A DNA stretch of 64,000 bases from Longimonas halophila (GTDB lineage Bacteria; Bacteroidota; Rhodothermia; Rhodothermales; Salinibacteraceae), in assembly GCF_002554705.1 (NCBI RefSeq), contig NZ_PDEP01000006.1:124001-188000 (forward strand), given 5' to 3'. The notes beneath the pieces are model-generated. The model was not told where the DNA came from and made no database searches. It saw only the letters and a program-made list of their open reading frames with translations. Each line of letters starts with the position of its first letter. Positions within the stretch are counted from its first letter, which is position 1. Position numbers and translations under genes: made by a program. Shown in pieces: positions 26,321-34,732 of this stretch.

Positions 26321-26581
26321 AAGCGAGAACCCTATATCCGATTTCAAATTGGGGAGTTCCCGGCGCTCCTGACTTCACAAGCGACTAACGATCGTAGTGC
26401 GATAGAAGATTAGCGGCGCTGGGGTGGCGGAGCGTAAGTACAACGTCTGCGTTGGTGATTCGTAAGAAGTACAGAATCCGTACCAAAGCGTCTGCTCGTA
26501 CACAACAAGGCGCACCCGCCATACAGGGGCGATGCTCGGGCAGACACCTGTTTGTATCATAGAGGTAGACCACAACGCTGT

Positions 26582-28822
26582 ATGTATGCACGTTCTGTAG
26601 GGCGCTATTCGTTGTTATCCACCTATGCCATTGTAGCAATGCTGATTGCTGCGATGATGGGAGGCTGCACGCCATCGGGCGAGGTCGTGTCCGTCACGGA
26701 GCGGCCCGATTCAACCGAAGGAGGCGCAAGTGCCGAGACAGAACTCCCCACGCTTCCACTGACGGCGTTTCCGGCTGGATACGACACGGTGCGCGTACGC
26801 CCATTTGATCTGGGCAAAATGTGGAGTATTGACCGCGTGCCCACAAGCTATTTCCAGGATGAATACGACGTGGCAGCTTCGGAAGAGTGGCGTGAGCACG
26901 CGCAGTATGCCGCCGTGCGCTTCAGCGATACGTGCTCAGGGGGCTTTGTCTCCAACACGGGCCTGGTCGTCACCAACCACCACTGCGCCCGTGAGCATAT
27001 CACAGCCGTTGAAGAAGAAGGCGAGTCGCTGGGGCAGCGTGGGTTTGTAGCGTCTACCCCAGGCCAAGAGCGTACTACCCCCAACCTGTTTATTGATCAG
27101 CTTGTTGAGGTGCGCGACGTGACCGATGAGATCTACGAAGGCGTGCGGCGGCTCCGTTCGTATGTGCGCACCGAGCGGGTAAACGACTTGGAGGAGCGCC
27201 TGAACGAAGAGGCAAAATCGGAAGACAGTGCGCTTCGCGTAACCGTAGAGGCGCTATACCAGGGCGCGCGATACAAGGCATACACGTACCGCCGCTACAC
27301 CGATGTGCGCCTTGTGATGGCGCCTGAGCAGCAGGTTGGATTCTTTGGGGGCGACGCTGATAACTTTACGTATCCCCGTTACAACATGGATGTGGCGTTC
27401 TACCGGGCCTACGAAGACGGCGAGCCCGTAACGCCTGAGCACTATTTTGAGTGGAGTAGCACACAGGGGAGCGAGGCTGGAAGTGCAGTCTTTGCTGTGG
27501 GGACGCCCGGTTCAACCAGCCGCCTTACAACGGTAAGTCAGGTTAAGTATGAACGCGACCACGGCATTCCGAACCGGCTGGCGTTTATCGAACCGCGCAT
27601 TGAGGCGATGGAGCAGTTTCTAACCAACGCGGATGCGGGCGACTGGCCTGAGCTGCGTAACACGGCGCTGTCGCTCAAAAACTCACAGAAGAGCCTCCAG
27701 GGCCAACTCAACGGCATCGATGCGTATCTGCTTGCACGCCGCACAGCCAACGAACGAGCACTGCAGGACTCGATTCGGTCGGTTGACACGTTGCGGCAGC
27801 ACTACCGCGGCCTTACGCGTGACATGGAACAGATACAGAATGCAAAAAGTGGGGTCGAGCAGCGAGCTCGGGCATTTAATGGATTCGCGAACACACAGGT
27901 TGGCTCGCGGGTGCTCACGCGGGCTATGTACGGATACTACATCGACCAACTCAACAGCAGTCGCGGCGTTGGTGCGCAGCTGGATGCCGCCCGTCGCGAA
28001 GCCGACAGCATTGCCGACTGGCCCGTCCAGGTAGAGCGTACCCTCATTGCGCAGCGGCTTGCCGACGTACGGGCAGCATACGGACCGAACGATCCTACCA
28101 TGCAGCGCCTGTTCGACGACAAAACACCCGAGGAATGGGCCGAAGAACTGGCCAGCGAGAGCCGCCTGCGTACCCAAGACGGCGCGCAGCGCCTGTATAG
28201 CCAAGGCTACCGCGACAGCGACGACCCTTCGGTATCGCTTGTTGAGGCGATTGCCCCGTTGTACTTTAGCGTCGTAGAGCAGCTACAGGACTTTCGTGCC
28301 TCCGAGCAGTCCATCAATGCGCGGCTGAATCAGGCTCGCCTGGCCGTGTTCGGCACCGAGCACATAGCTCCAGACGCTGCGTCTACGCTCCGCATCAGCG
28401 ACGGACGGGTGCGCGGCTACACTACCGACAGCACCGAGGTGCCAGCGTATACAACGTTCGGGGGCATGTATGAGCGAGCACGCACCAAAAACGCAGCGCC
28501 CTGGGACCTCCCCGAGCGCTGGCAGGCAGCGGCATCCGACAGCACATTGCGGGCTGCTCCGCTTAACTTGGTGTCGACGGTCGACATTTCGGGGGGAAGC
28601 TCAGGCTCGCCCCTGGTCAACGCCGATCTGGAGCTGGTGGGCGTTGTCTTTGATAGCAATCAGCCTGCACTTCCCAATCGCTTTCTATACCGCACCGAGC
28701 AGGCGCGCGCCATTGCGGTAGACAGCCGCGGCATCATCGCGGCGCTCCGCCACGTGTATAACGCTGAAGCGCTGGTGCAAGAACTGGTAGACGGATATAC
28801 AAATGTGGCAGCGCGCCCGTAA
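26582..28822 (+). CDS. S46-family dipeptidyl peptidase (DPP7/DPP11-like), lipoprotein signal
   Basis: This 746-residue protein has a lipoprotein-type signal (AAMMGGC) and then the S46 peptidase pattern. The catalytic His is in TNHHC (residues 131-135, probably H134) and the nucleophile Ser 674 is in GGSSGSP (671-677). Between them lies GFFGGDADNFTYPRYNMDVAFYR, a hallmark of the family that holds the catalytic Asp. S46 enzymes release dipeptides from oligopeptides in the periplasm of Bacteroidota. The residue 18 positions after the nucleophile sets specificity (Gly in DPP7, Arg in DPP11); here it is Ser 692 in VVFDSN, so specificity cannot be assigned. The start MYARSVG was chosen from the signal peptide. 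Confidence 0.93.
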   Translation: MYARSVGRYSLLSTYAIVAMLIAAMMGGCTPSGEVVSVTERPDSTEGGASAETELPTLPLTAFPAGYDTVRVRPFDLGKMWSIDRVPTSYFQDEYDVAASEEWREHAQYAAVRFSDTCSGGFVSNTGLVVTNHHCAREHITAVEEEGESLGQRGFVASTPGQERTTPNLFIDQLVEVRDVTDEIYEGVRRLRSYVRTERVNDLEERLNEEAKSEDSALRVTVEALYQGARYKAYTYRRYTDVRLVMAPEQQVGFFGGDADNFTYPRYNMDVAFYRAYEDGEPVTPEHYFEWSSTQGSEAGSAVFAVGTPGSTSRLTTVSQVKYERDHGIPNRLAFIEPRIEAMEQFLTNADAGDWPELRNTALSLKNSQKSLQGQLNGIDAYLLARRTANERALQDSIRSVDTLRQHYRGLTRDMEQIQNAKSGVEQRARAFNGFANTQVGSRVLTRAMYGYYIDQLNSSRGVGAQLDAARREADSIADWPVQVERTLIAQRLADVRAAYGPNDPTMQRLFDDKTPEEWAEELASESRLRTQDGAQRLYSQGYRDSDDPSVSLVEAIAPLYFSVVEQLQDFRASEQSINARLNQARLAVFGTEHIAPDAASTLRISDGRVRGYTTDSTEVPAYTTFGGMYERARTKNAAPWDLPERWQAAASDSTLRAAPLNLVSTVDISGGSSGSPLVNADLELVGVVFDSNQPALPNRFLYRTEQARAIAVDSRGIIAALRHVYNAEALVQELVDGYTNVAARP

Positions 28823-28827
28823 CTGCA

Positions 28828-28847
28828 TGCGTAGGAAACGCTACGCA
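28828..28847. terminator. Hairpin between convergent genes
   Basis: A perfect 7-bp stem (TGCGTAG / CTACGCA) with a GAAACG loop lies between the stop codons of the convergent peptidase and phosphatase-superfamily genes. No strong T run follows, so it is only a possible bidirectional terminator. Confidence 0.35.
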
Positions 28848-28866
28848 ATAGTGCTGTGCAACAAGG

Positions 28867-29823
28867 TTATCCAGATGACGGAATGTCCAGCGGCGAGGGC
28901 GTTGAGGCGCCGAAAAGACCGGCCAGGGCAGGCGTAACATCGGTGAGGGTGGTTGCTGACCGAAAGGCGGCGGCTCCGCATCCGTAGGCCACCAGCGGCA
29001 CCGGGTGGTGCGTGTGCGGTTTCTGATGAGGAACTTCCAGATTGCCGTGGTCGCTGCATATGAGCAGCAGGTCGCGCGTTGCCGAAAAATTGTCCAAAAC
29101 ACCGCCAAGCAGCGCATCCAACCGACTCAAAATAGTGGAAATAGAGAGATGGGAGCGCCCATGACCGGCTTTGTCGGTTTCGTAGTACTCGAATAGCGTA
29201 AGCCGATAGCGCTGCATGATGCGATAGAGCGTGCGCCCTGCCGCCGCAGCAGTTTGCTGGGGGATAGCAATGTTCAGATGCTCGTTCCAGGCCGCGCCCA
29301 CCAAGTCAGCAGGAAGCGCATGGCCTGCATGCACGTCGGGTGTAGAACGAAGGCGCACCCCTGCCTGCCGACTGCACAGTGTGGTGACGGTCCACCGGTT
29401 ACGGCGCGCCCGTTTCTCGAAGAAAACAGGCGGATAGGCGTTGGCAAACGCACAGGCCTCCGCGTTCTGGGTAGCTGCGTGTACGCGCTGAAACAGATTG
29501 TTCGTGGCCAGTATGGGCTTCGATGAGGAGTGTGGGAAAGGACCGAAGTGTCGTCCGGCATGCTTGGCGCAGTTGACTCCGCTAAAGAGCGACGCCTGCC
29601 CAGTGCCACTCTGTGGTAAGCCATCTACTCCCAGCGTAGCATCAACGGCACGAAACACATGGCGGTCGCGGTCAACGCAAGGTGTACGGGTGGTCCACCC
29701 TGTGTGGCGGGCCAACCGGCCCCAGTGGGGGCCCAGATCGGCCATCGGATTGGTGGAGCTATCGGGGCCCAGCCCAATGCCGTCGATGAATAAAAAAAGC
29801 ACATGTGCAGGCGAGGGAGGCAT
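28867..29823 (-). CDS. Alkaline-phosphatase-superfamily metalloenzyme (phosphoglycerate mutase-like)
   Basis: The 318-residue protein has the metal-site motifs of the alkaline phosphatase/iPGM superfamily in order: LFLFIDGIGLGPDS near the N-terminus, SGTGQASLFSG around the expected nucleophile Thr/Ser, YYETDKAGHGR, LLICSDHGNLE, and a final THHPVPLVAYG. These supply the usual Asp and His ligands for two metals. It lacks the large insertion domain of phosphoglycerate mutase, so its substrate is unknown. The start at 29823 (MPPSPAHVLFLF) was preferred to an upstream frame that overlaps the divergent patatin gene region. Confidence 0.8.
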   Translation of the reverse strand: MPPSPAHVLFLFIDGIGLGPDSSTNPMADLGPHWGRLARHTGWTTRTPCVDRDRHVFRAVDATLGVDGLPQSGTGQASLFSGVNCAKHAGRHFGPFPHSSSKPILATNNLFQRVHAATQNAEACAFANAYPPVFFEKRARRNRWTVTTLCSRQAGVRLRSTPDVHAGHALPADLVGAAWNEHLNIAIPQQTAAAAGRTLYRIMQRYRLTLFEYYETDKAGHGRSHLSISTILSRLDALLGGVLDNFSATRDLLLICSDHGNLEVPHQKPHTHHPVPLVAYGCGAAAFRSATTLTDVTPALAGLFGASTPSPLDIPSSG

Positions 29824-30018
29824 AAAGCGGCGGTACACAAGAAAACAGGAGAGACAGAACCCCGAAGCATTCACAGAGCCTTCGGGCAACCATTGCAGGT
29901 GAAACCGGCGGACAACATTAACAGGGCCGCTTGGGTAGGTTTGGCATCTGGTGGCATGTTGTCTTCCGTATCCGACACACACGCCGGTCATGTTCCACTG
30001 AACAGCCTTCGCACGCCT

Positions 30019-31287
30019 ATGACCTCATGGTATCGTCGCATTTTGCCTCGCACGCTGCTGGGCGCTGATGCTGAATCGCCGTCCAACGAAGACGACACCC
30101 GTCCAACCATTGCGCTTATGCTGGGGGGCGGCGGGGCTCGTGCTGCGTATCAGGTGGGGGTGTTGAACTACATCGCCGAGGCATTTCCTGACTTTCGCTT
30201 CTCGCTACTCACGGGCGTTTCGGCTGGAGCCATCAACACGACGCACCTGGCCAATCATGTGGGCACGTTTCGGCAGGCCGCCAGCAGCTTGGTGAGCAAC
30301 TGGGAGGAGCTCACCGCCGATCGGGTGTTTGACGTAAACTCTGGTTTTGCTGTGATGCGCCAACTGTTTGCTGACCGCGAACCAGTAGGACGCTCGGCTG
30401 CGGCGGCGCGGCAGCGCGGTGTGCTCGACCCCAGCCCGCTGCGAACTTTTCTATATGAAAAGATGGCTGCGCACGATAACAGCCTTCGCGGCATCAATCA
30501 GAACGTACGTACGGGCTGGCTAAAAGGCGTAGCCGTCGTTACGACCAGTTATACCACCGGCCAGACCGTAACCTGGGTGCAGGGCGGCACGTTCGATGAG
30601 TGGGAGCGGCCGGATCGTATTGGGCGCGAAGCCGAGCTTTCTGTGGAGCATGTGATGGCATCTACCGCGCTGCCGCTGGTGTTTCCGCCCGTGCGTATCG
30701 GCGATGCGTGGTACGGGGATGGCGGTGTGCGGCTCATGGCACCGCTGGCTCCGGCGGTGCACATGGGAGCGAACCGCATTATGGTGATTGCAAATCGATA
30801 CAAACCCAGTCAGGAAGAGGCTGAGCGCCCTTCTGTGCAGGGGCACCCTCCGCTTGCGCAAGTGATGGGCGTGCTCGTGAATGCAGTTTTTACGGATGCG
30901 CTGGAACAAGACGCTGAAAACTTGCGACGTATCAACCGGCTGGTGCGTCAGCGTGCCGCCCACAACGGGCAGTCCACCCCCACAGCTGGTGCGGCCCGCC
31001 CCCGCGAGCGGGTGATTGACTTGCTTCAGATTCGCCCCTCTGTAAGTTTAAGCACGTTTGCCCATGAATATATCGACGAACTGCCCACAGCCATTCGTTA
31101 TCTGGTTAGCAGCACCGGCGGGCACGAAATGCGCAGCAATGACTGGAGCAGCGTGCTCCTCTTTGCACGCGGATATATCGACCGGGTCCTCGAAATCGGA
31201 TATCATGATGCGCGTCGCCAGCACGACCGCATCGCTACTTTCCTTCATGAGGAGCGTGTTGAGGCAGGTGGTGCAAACACGGCATAG
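30019..31287 (+). CDS. Patatin-like phospholipase
   Basis: This 422-residue serine lipase has the patatin marks: the oxyanion-hole loop LGGGGARAAYQVGVL, the nucleophile elbow GVSAGAIN with Ser 68, and the dyad Asp 234 in YGDGGVRLMAPL. There is no signal peptide or membrane segment, so it is probably cytoplasmic or peripheral. Family members hydrolyse acyl esters of phospholipids. The C-terminal 140 residues (SLSTFAHEYIDELPTAIRYLVSS onward) are helical and extend beyond the core. A start at 29956 (MLSSVSD) is also possible. The gene diverges from the phosphatase-superfamily gene. Confidence 0.9.
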   Translation: MTSWYRRILPRTLLGADAESPSNEDDTRPTIALMLGGGGARAAYQVGVLNYIAEAFPDFRFSLLTGVSAGAINTTHLANHVGTFRQAASSLVSNWEELTADRVFDVNSGFAVMRQLFADREPVGRSAAAARQRGVLDPSPLRTFLYEKMAAHDNSLRGINQNVRTGWLKGVAVVTTSYTTGQTVTWVQGGTFDEWERPDRIGREAELSVEHVMASTALPLVFPPVRIGDAWYGDGGVRLMAPLAPAVHMGANRIMVIANRYKPSQEEAERPSVQGHPPLAQVMGVLVNAVFTDALEQDAENLRRINRLVRQRAAHNGQSTPTAGAARPRERVIDLLQIRPSVSLSTFAHEYIDELPTAIRYLVSSTGGHEMRSNDWSSVLLFARGYIDRVLEIGYHDARRQHDRIATFLHEERVEAGGANTA

Positions 31288-31335
31288 CATAGAGAGCAGT
31301 ACAATATAGGGACGTGGTCGAAGGCGTAGCGATAG

Positions 31336-31385
31336 AGAAAACGCACCGTGATTGGAAATTGGGAGCGCCTCCGGCGCGGATGCCC
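31336..31385 (+). repeat. Possible degenerate copy of the interspersed element (copy C)
   Basis: The segment CACCG...TTGGGAGCGCCTCCGGCGCGGATG resembles the stretch CACCGG...CTGGAAGCGCCGCCCGGCGCGGACG next to copy A, with one or two small gaps. It is less convincing than the A/B match and could be a chance similarity between G+C-rich palindromic sequences. Confidence 0.3.
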
Positions 31386-31540
31386 GAAATAGAAGGTCTA
31401 AGAACGGGCAACGTTACGAAATGCATCAATTGGGGGCCTTCCTATCCAGCCTGTTACGTCCAGCCTGCTCCATTCCTTCCAGAGCGCTGTACAGCAGGAT
31501 GTAGAAGCATTTGTTCGTTGCACCATCCTCCGACTTGTCC

Positions 31541-33088
31541 ATGCTCAGCCGTGTCTGGAGTAGCACCACCATTGGCGTTGATGCGTTACCTATCGAAGTG
31601 GAGACACATATCGACTCGGGGTTGCCCAAGTACACCGTAGTGGGGCTGCCGCATGGGGCCGTGCGTGAGAGCCGGGACCGCATTCTTTCGGCGTTAAAGA
31701 ACAGCAGTTTGCCGGTGCCCCGTGGACGTATTACAATTAACCTGGCCCCGGCTGATGTGCCCAAAGAGGGCGCAGCATTCGACTTGCCACTTGCCGTGGG
31801 CCTGCTGGCGGCCTACACCGATCGGATCGATACAATGCGCCTCCATAGCACGTGGGTGATGGGAGAGCTTGCCCTGGATGGTAGTGTGCGACCGGTACGT
31901 GGGGTGCTGCCTATGGCGATTAAGGCCTGGGCGCAGGGATGTGATTATGTAATCGTGCCGAAAGAAAATGCTCGTGAAGCGGCCGTGGTCGATGGACTTT
32001 CCGCAGTCCCGGTCGAAACGGTTGAGGATGCCATGCGCTTTCTGGTTGAGGGGCCAGACGGAATGACATTGTGCCACAATGCACTTTCTGAAGCCTCAGC
32101 AAACGGCACCCCGCAAAGCATCGACTTTGCTGATGTGCGCGGGCAAGACAATGTAAAGCGTGCGCTTGAAGTCGCCGCGGCTGGCGGACACAATGTACTT
32201 ATGGTTGGGCCACCTGGGTCGGGAAAGACAATGCTTGCCCGGCGCATGCCTGGCATATTGCCGCCGTTGTCGACGTCAGAGGCACTTGAGACAACGAAAA
32301 TCTATTCGGTGCACGGTACGCTCGACGCCTCCAAAGGCCTGGTGACACAGCGTCCCTTCCGCTCTCCACATCATACCATTTCGGATGCCGGGCTCTGCGG
32401 CGGCGGAGCCAACCCGACACCTGGTGAAATTTCTCTGGCTCACAACGGGGTCCTGTTCTTGGACGAGCTTCCCGAGTTTCAGCGGCGCGTGCTGGAGGTC
32501 ATGCGCCAGCCCATTGAAGAAGGACGTATCACAATTAGCCGGGCACGCACCACGGTTACATATCCGGCCCGGTTTATGCTCGTAGCCAGTATGAACCCAT
32601 GCCCTTGTGGCTACCTCAACGATCCGAAACGAGAGTGTGTATGCCGTCCGGCTCAGATTCAACGCTACTTGGGAAAGATTAGCGGTCCGCTTATGGATCG
32701 CATTGATCTCCACATAGAGGTAGCACCTGTCGATTTTGACGAGTTACAGTCAGATTCGAGAGGGGCAGAACGTTCAAAAGACATCCGGGGGCGCGTCATG
32801 AGCGCTCGAGACACGCAATCGGGGCGATTTTCGGGACGAGAGGGTTTGCATGCCAATGCCCAGATGGGCGCACGCGCTGTTCAGGAGCACTGCGGACTTG
32901 ACTCTGAGGGCACGGCTCTACTCAAAATGGCGATTGATCGCCTGGGGTTGAGTGCGAGAGCCTACACGCGCGTTCTGAAAGTTGCACGGACGATTGCCGA
33001 CCTCGACCAGGCAGCGTCAATCCGCTCTGCTCACATATCAGAAGCGATCCAGTATCGCACGCTGGATCGAGACTGGTGGAACGGTTAA
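31541..33088 (+). CDS. YifB/ComM family Mg-chelatase-like AAA+ protein
   Basis: This is a 515-residue ComM/YifB-type protein. It begins with the ChlI-like N-terminal domain (IEVETHIDSGLPKYTVVGLPHGAVRESRDRI), followed by the AAA+ module with Walker A GPPGSGKT (residues 223-230), VLFLDELPEF (Walker B), and the zinc-like MNPCPCGY...CVC...Q segment. The C-terminal Mg_chelatase_C region contains GLSARAYTRVLKVARTIADL. ComM is a hexameric helicase that drives branch migration during natural transformation. Length and motif order are normal. The start at MLSRVWS was chosen because it matches family members. Confidence 0.93.
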   Translation: MLSRVWSSTTIGVDALPIEVETHIDSGLPKYTVVGLPHGAVRESRDRILSALKNSSLPVPRGRITINLAPADVPKEGAAFDLPLAVGLLAAYTDRIDTMRLHSTWVMGELALDGSVRPVRGVLPMAIKAWAQGCDYVIVPKENAREAAVVDGLSAVPVETVEDAMRFLVEGPDGMTLCHNALSEASANGTPQSIDFADVRGQDNVKRALEVAAAGGHNVLMVGPPGSGKTMLARRMPGILPPLSTSEALETTKIYSVHGTLDASKGLVTQRPFRSPHHTISDAGLCGGGANPTPGEISLAHNGVLFLDELPEFQRRVLEVMRQPIEEGRITISRARTTVTYPARFMLVASMNPCPCGYLNDPKRECVCRPAQIQRYLGKISGPLMDRIDLHIEVAPVDFDELQSDSRGAERSKDIRGRVMSARDTQSGRFSGREGLHANAQMGARAVQEHCGLDSEGTALLKMAIDRLGLSARAYTRVLKVARTIADLDQAASIRSAHISEAIQYRTLDRDWWNG

Positions 33089-33831
33089 TCCGGGCTTGTG
33101 TGAGTCACAGGTGAACTTAAGAACACTGAAGCGCCTCAGGGCTACGATGGATCAGAAGAGGCCACATGGTCGAATGGGGGGCACGATGCGCAGACAATCG
33201 CCAGTTCGAGATAATGAACCGTGCCTCCAACTGTGAAGCTACAGACTGTCTGGCATAGAGAGTAGATCTGACAGAGTGTGGGCCGCCACCTCTGCAGGCT
33301 TGCTTGCTGGAAAGTCAAGAGACAAACGACACGAATTGATAGCGCAGAAGAGATCGAAGAAGTACCGAGAGCATTCGATCTGTGTAACAAATCGTACGAA
33401 AGCGAGTTAGGGGTGACATAGGGTCCAAACCGGACAGACCGGATGCTTCAGTAAGGAACCGTACATGTCCGAGAGGTACATGCATATCCCTTGCATCCAG
33501 CGAAGGCTTTCGTTCGCAAGACCTTTTGCATACCAATCTAAAAATGGTTAACGTGTAGGAGAGACGTTATAGACACGTTAGTTCTTAGAAGCGAGTTTGT
33601 GAGAGAAGCAGACGAAAGAGCTTCTGAGAACCGTTTGCTTCTTCAAAACATAGCCGTGCAGCGCAGCGGGAAAACGTTCTTGTTTGGAAAATTCTCATTA
33701 TCCCTCTGGTTTTGTTTGTCACTTAGCACGCTGACACGTACCATGGGTATGCAGTATACACCTGCACTCCTGACTGAGCGATGAGCACAGCCACAGCACT
33801 CGATTCTTGAAACTATCACGGCGTTGGGTAC
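33089..33831. other. Long untranslated stretch before the T9SS cluster
   Basis: These 743 bases contain no convincing gene. Short open frames at 33142-33390 (minus) and 33599-33784 (plus) have no recognisable family and no coding-like composition. No hairpin with a T run, tRNA or repeat was seen. The region probably holds the promoter and a long leader of the type IX secretion locus. A regulatory RNA is possible but nothing in the sequence shows it directly. Confidence 0.5.
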
Positions 33832-34554
33832 ATGCCTAAAGCATCACACAATATTGCACTCGCCACCATTGCCGTCGCACTTTCTGTGCTGTTCCTCATG
33901 CCTGCCTCAGCAGCAGGGCAAGGGTTCGGGGAGCCGTTTCAGGGGGAAGGCGCTCCGGGAAGCCAGACTGAGGAGGAGAGTACGCCTTTTGTCCACGGCC
34001 TGACCATTGGCGTGGGAATGAGTACGTATCAAGGCGATCTGAGTCGGAATCCGGATAACAACGTACTGAAGTACTTCAGTTCAGCGACTCCATCTGTTTT
34101 GGTGAGAGCCGACCGTCGTTTTGGTCAGTTCCAGCAGTTTGGCCTGAACGCAGAGTTGCAGTACCACCGGATTTCAGGTAAGACAACCTCAGGTGGAAGT
34201 CAGCCGCTTGAGGTTAGTAACAACCTGGTTGGTCTTGACTTCACGGCTGATTATGATCTTCCTTATATTCGGCAAGGGCTCTTCCGGGTATTCCTTGGTG
34301 GTGGGCCACTGTTTGTTATATCGCCGTCGTACTCCTCAAATTTTCCTGAACCTGAGGAAGATGAAAGGTTTGATCCTTTGGGAAGTCGAGTAGTTGGTTC
34401 TGTGGTGGCTGGTGTATCAATGTTCGATACGTTCCGTATCGGTGTGCGTGTCTCAACCTCTGATTTCCTGGATGGTCATGTCGGTATTGATGGAGCAAAA
34501 GGAGTAGACTACATGGGATTCTTTGGGGTCACACACCGCTTTGACTTTCGGTAG
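33832..34554 (+). CDS. PorG-like outer-membrane barrel protein (DUF6089-like)
   Basis: The 240-residue protein has a signal peptide ending near SAAGQ, a Gly/Glu-rich spacer, and then a small barrel beginning GLTIGVGMSTYQGDLSRNP. That start resembles the PorG/DUF6089 family (a Ser-x-Tyr-x-Gly-Asp pattern in the first strand). About eight alternating strands follow, and the protein ends GFFGVTHRFDFR, a typical outer-membrane C-terminus. PorG is an outer-membrane protein tied to the GldK/PorK ring of the T9SS. The location directly upstream of the GldK-type genes supports this, but the sequence match is moderate; a generic outer-membrane protein is the alternative. Confidence 0.6.
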   Translation: MPKASHNIALATIAVALSVLFLMPASAAGQGFGEPFQGEGAPGSQTEEESTPFVHGLTIGVGMSTYQGDLSRNPDNNVLKYFSSATPSVLVRADRRFGQFQQFGLNAELQYHRISGKTTSGGSQPLEVSNNLVGLDFTADYDLPYIRQGLFRVFLGGGPLFVISPSYSSNFPEPEEDERFDPLGSRVVGSVVAGVSMFDTFRIGVRVSTSDFLDGHVGIDGAKGVDYMGFFGVTHRFDFR

Positions 34555-34732
34555 ATCGACAATGCCCCGCTTACCTGCCTGATGGGGGTATATTCTACAG
34601 TATGCCTTACGACGTTGTACGCCCCCCTAAAGTGTAGAGAGCAAGCATTGGTAGCAATAACACCAACAAGATCAGTTGGACGCGCGTGTAAACACGCACG
34701 CTCAGACCGCTTTTTGACCTTCGTTATCCAAG

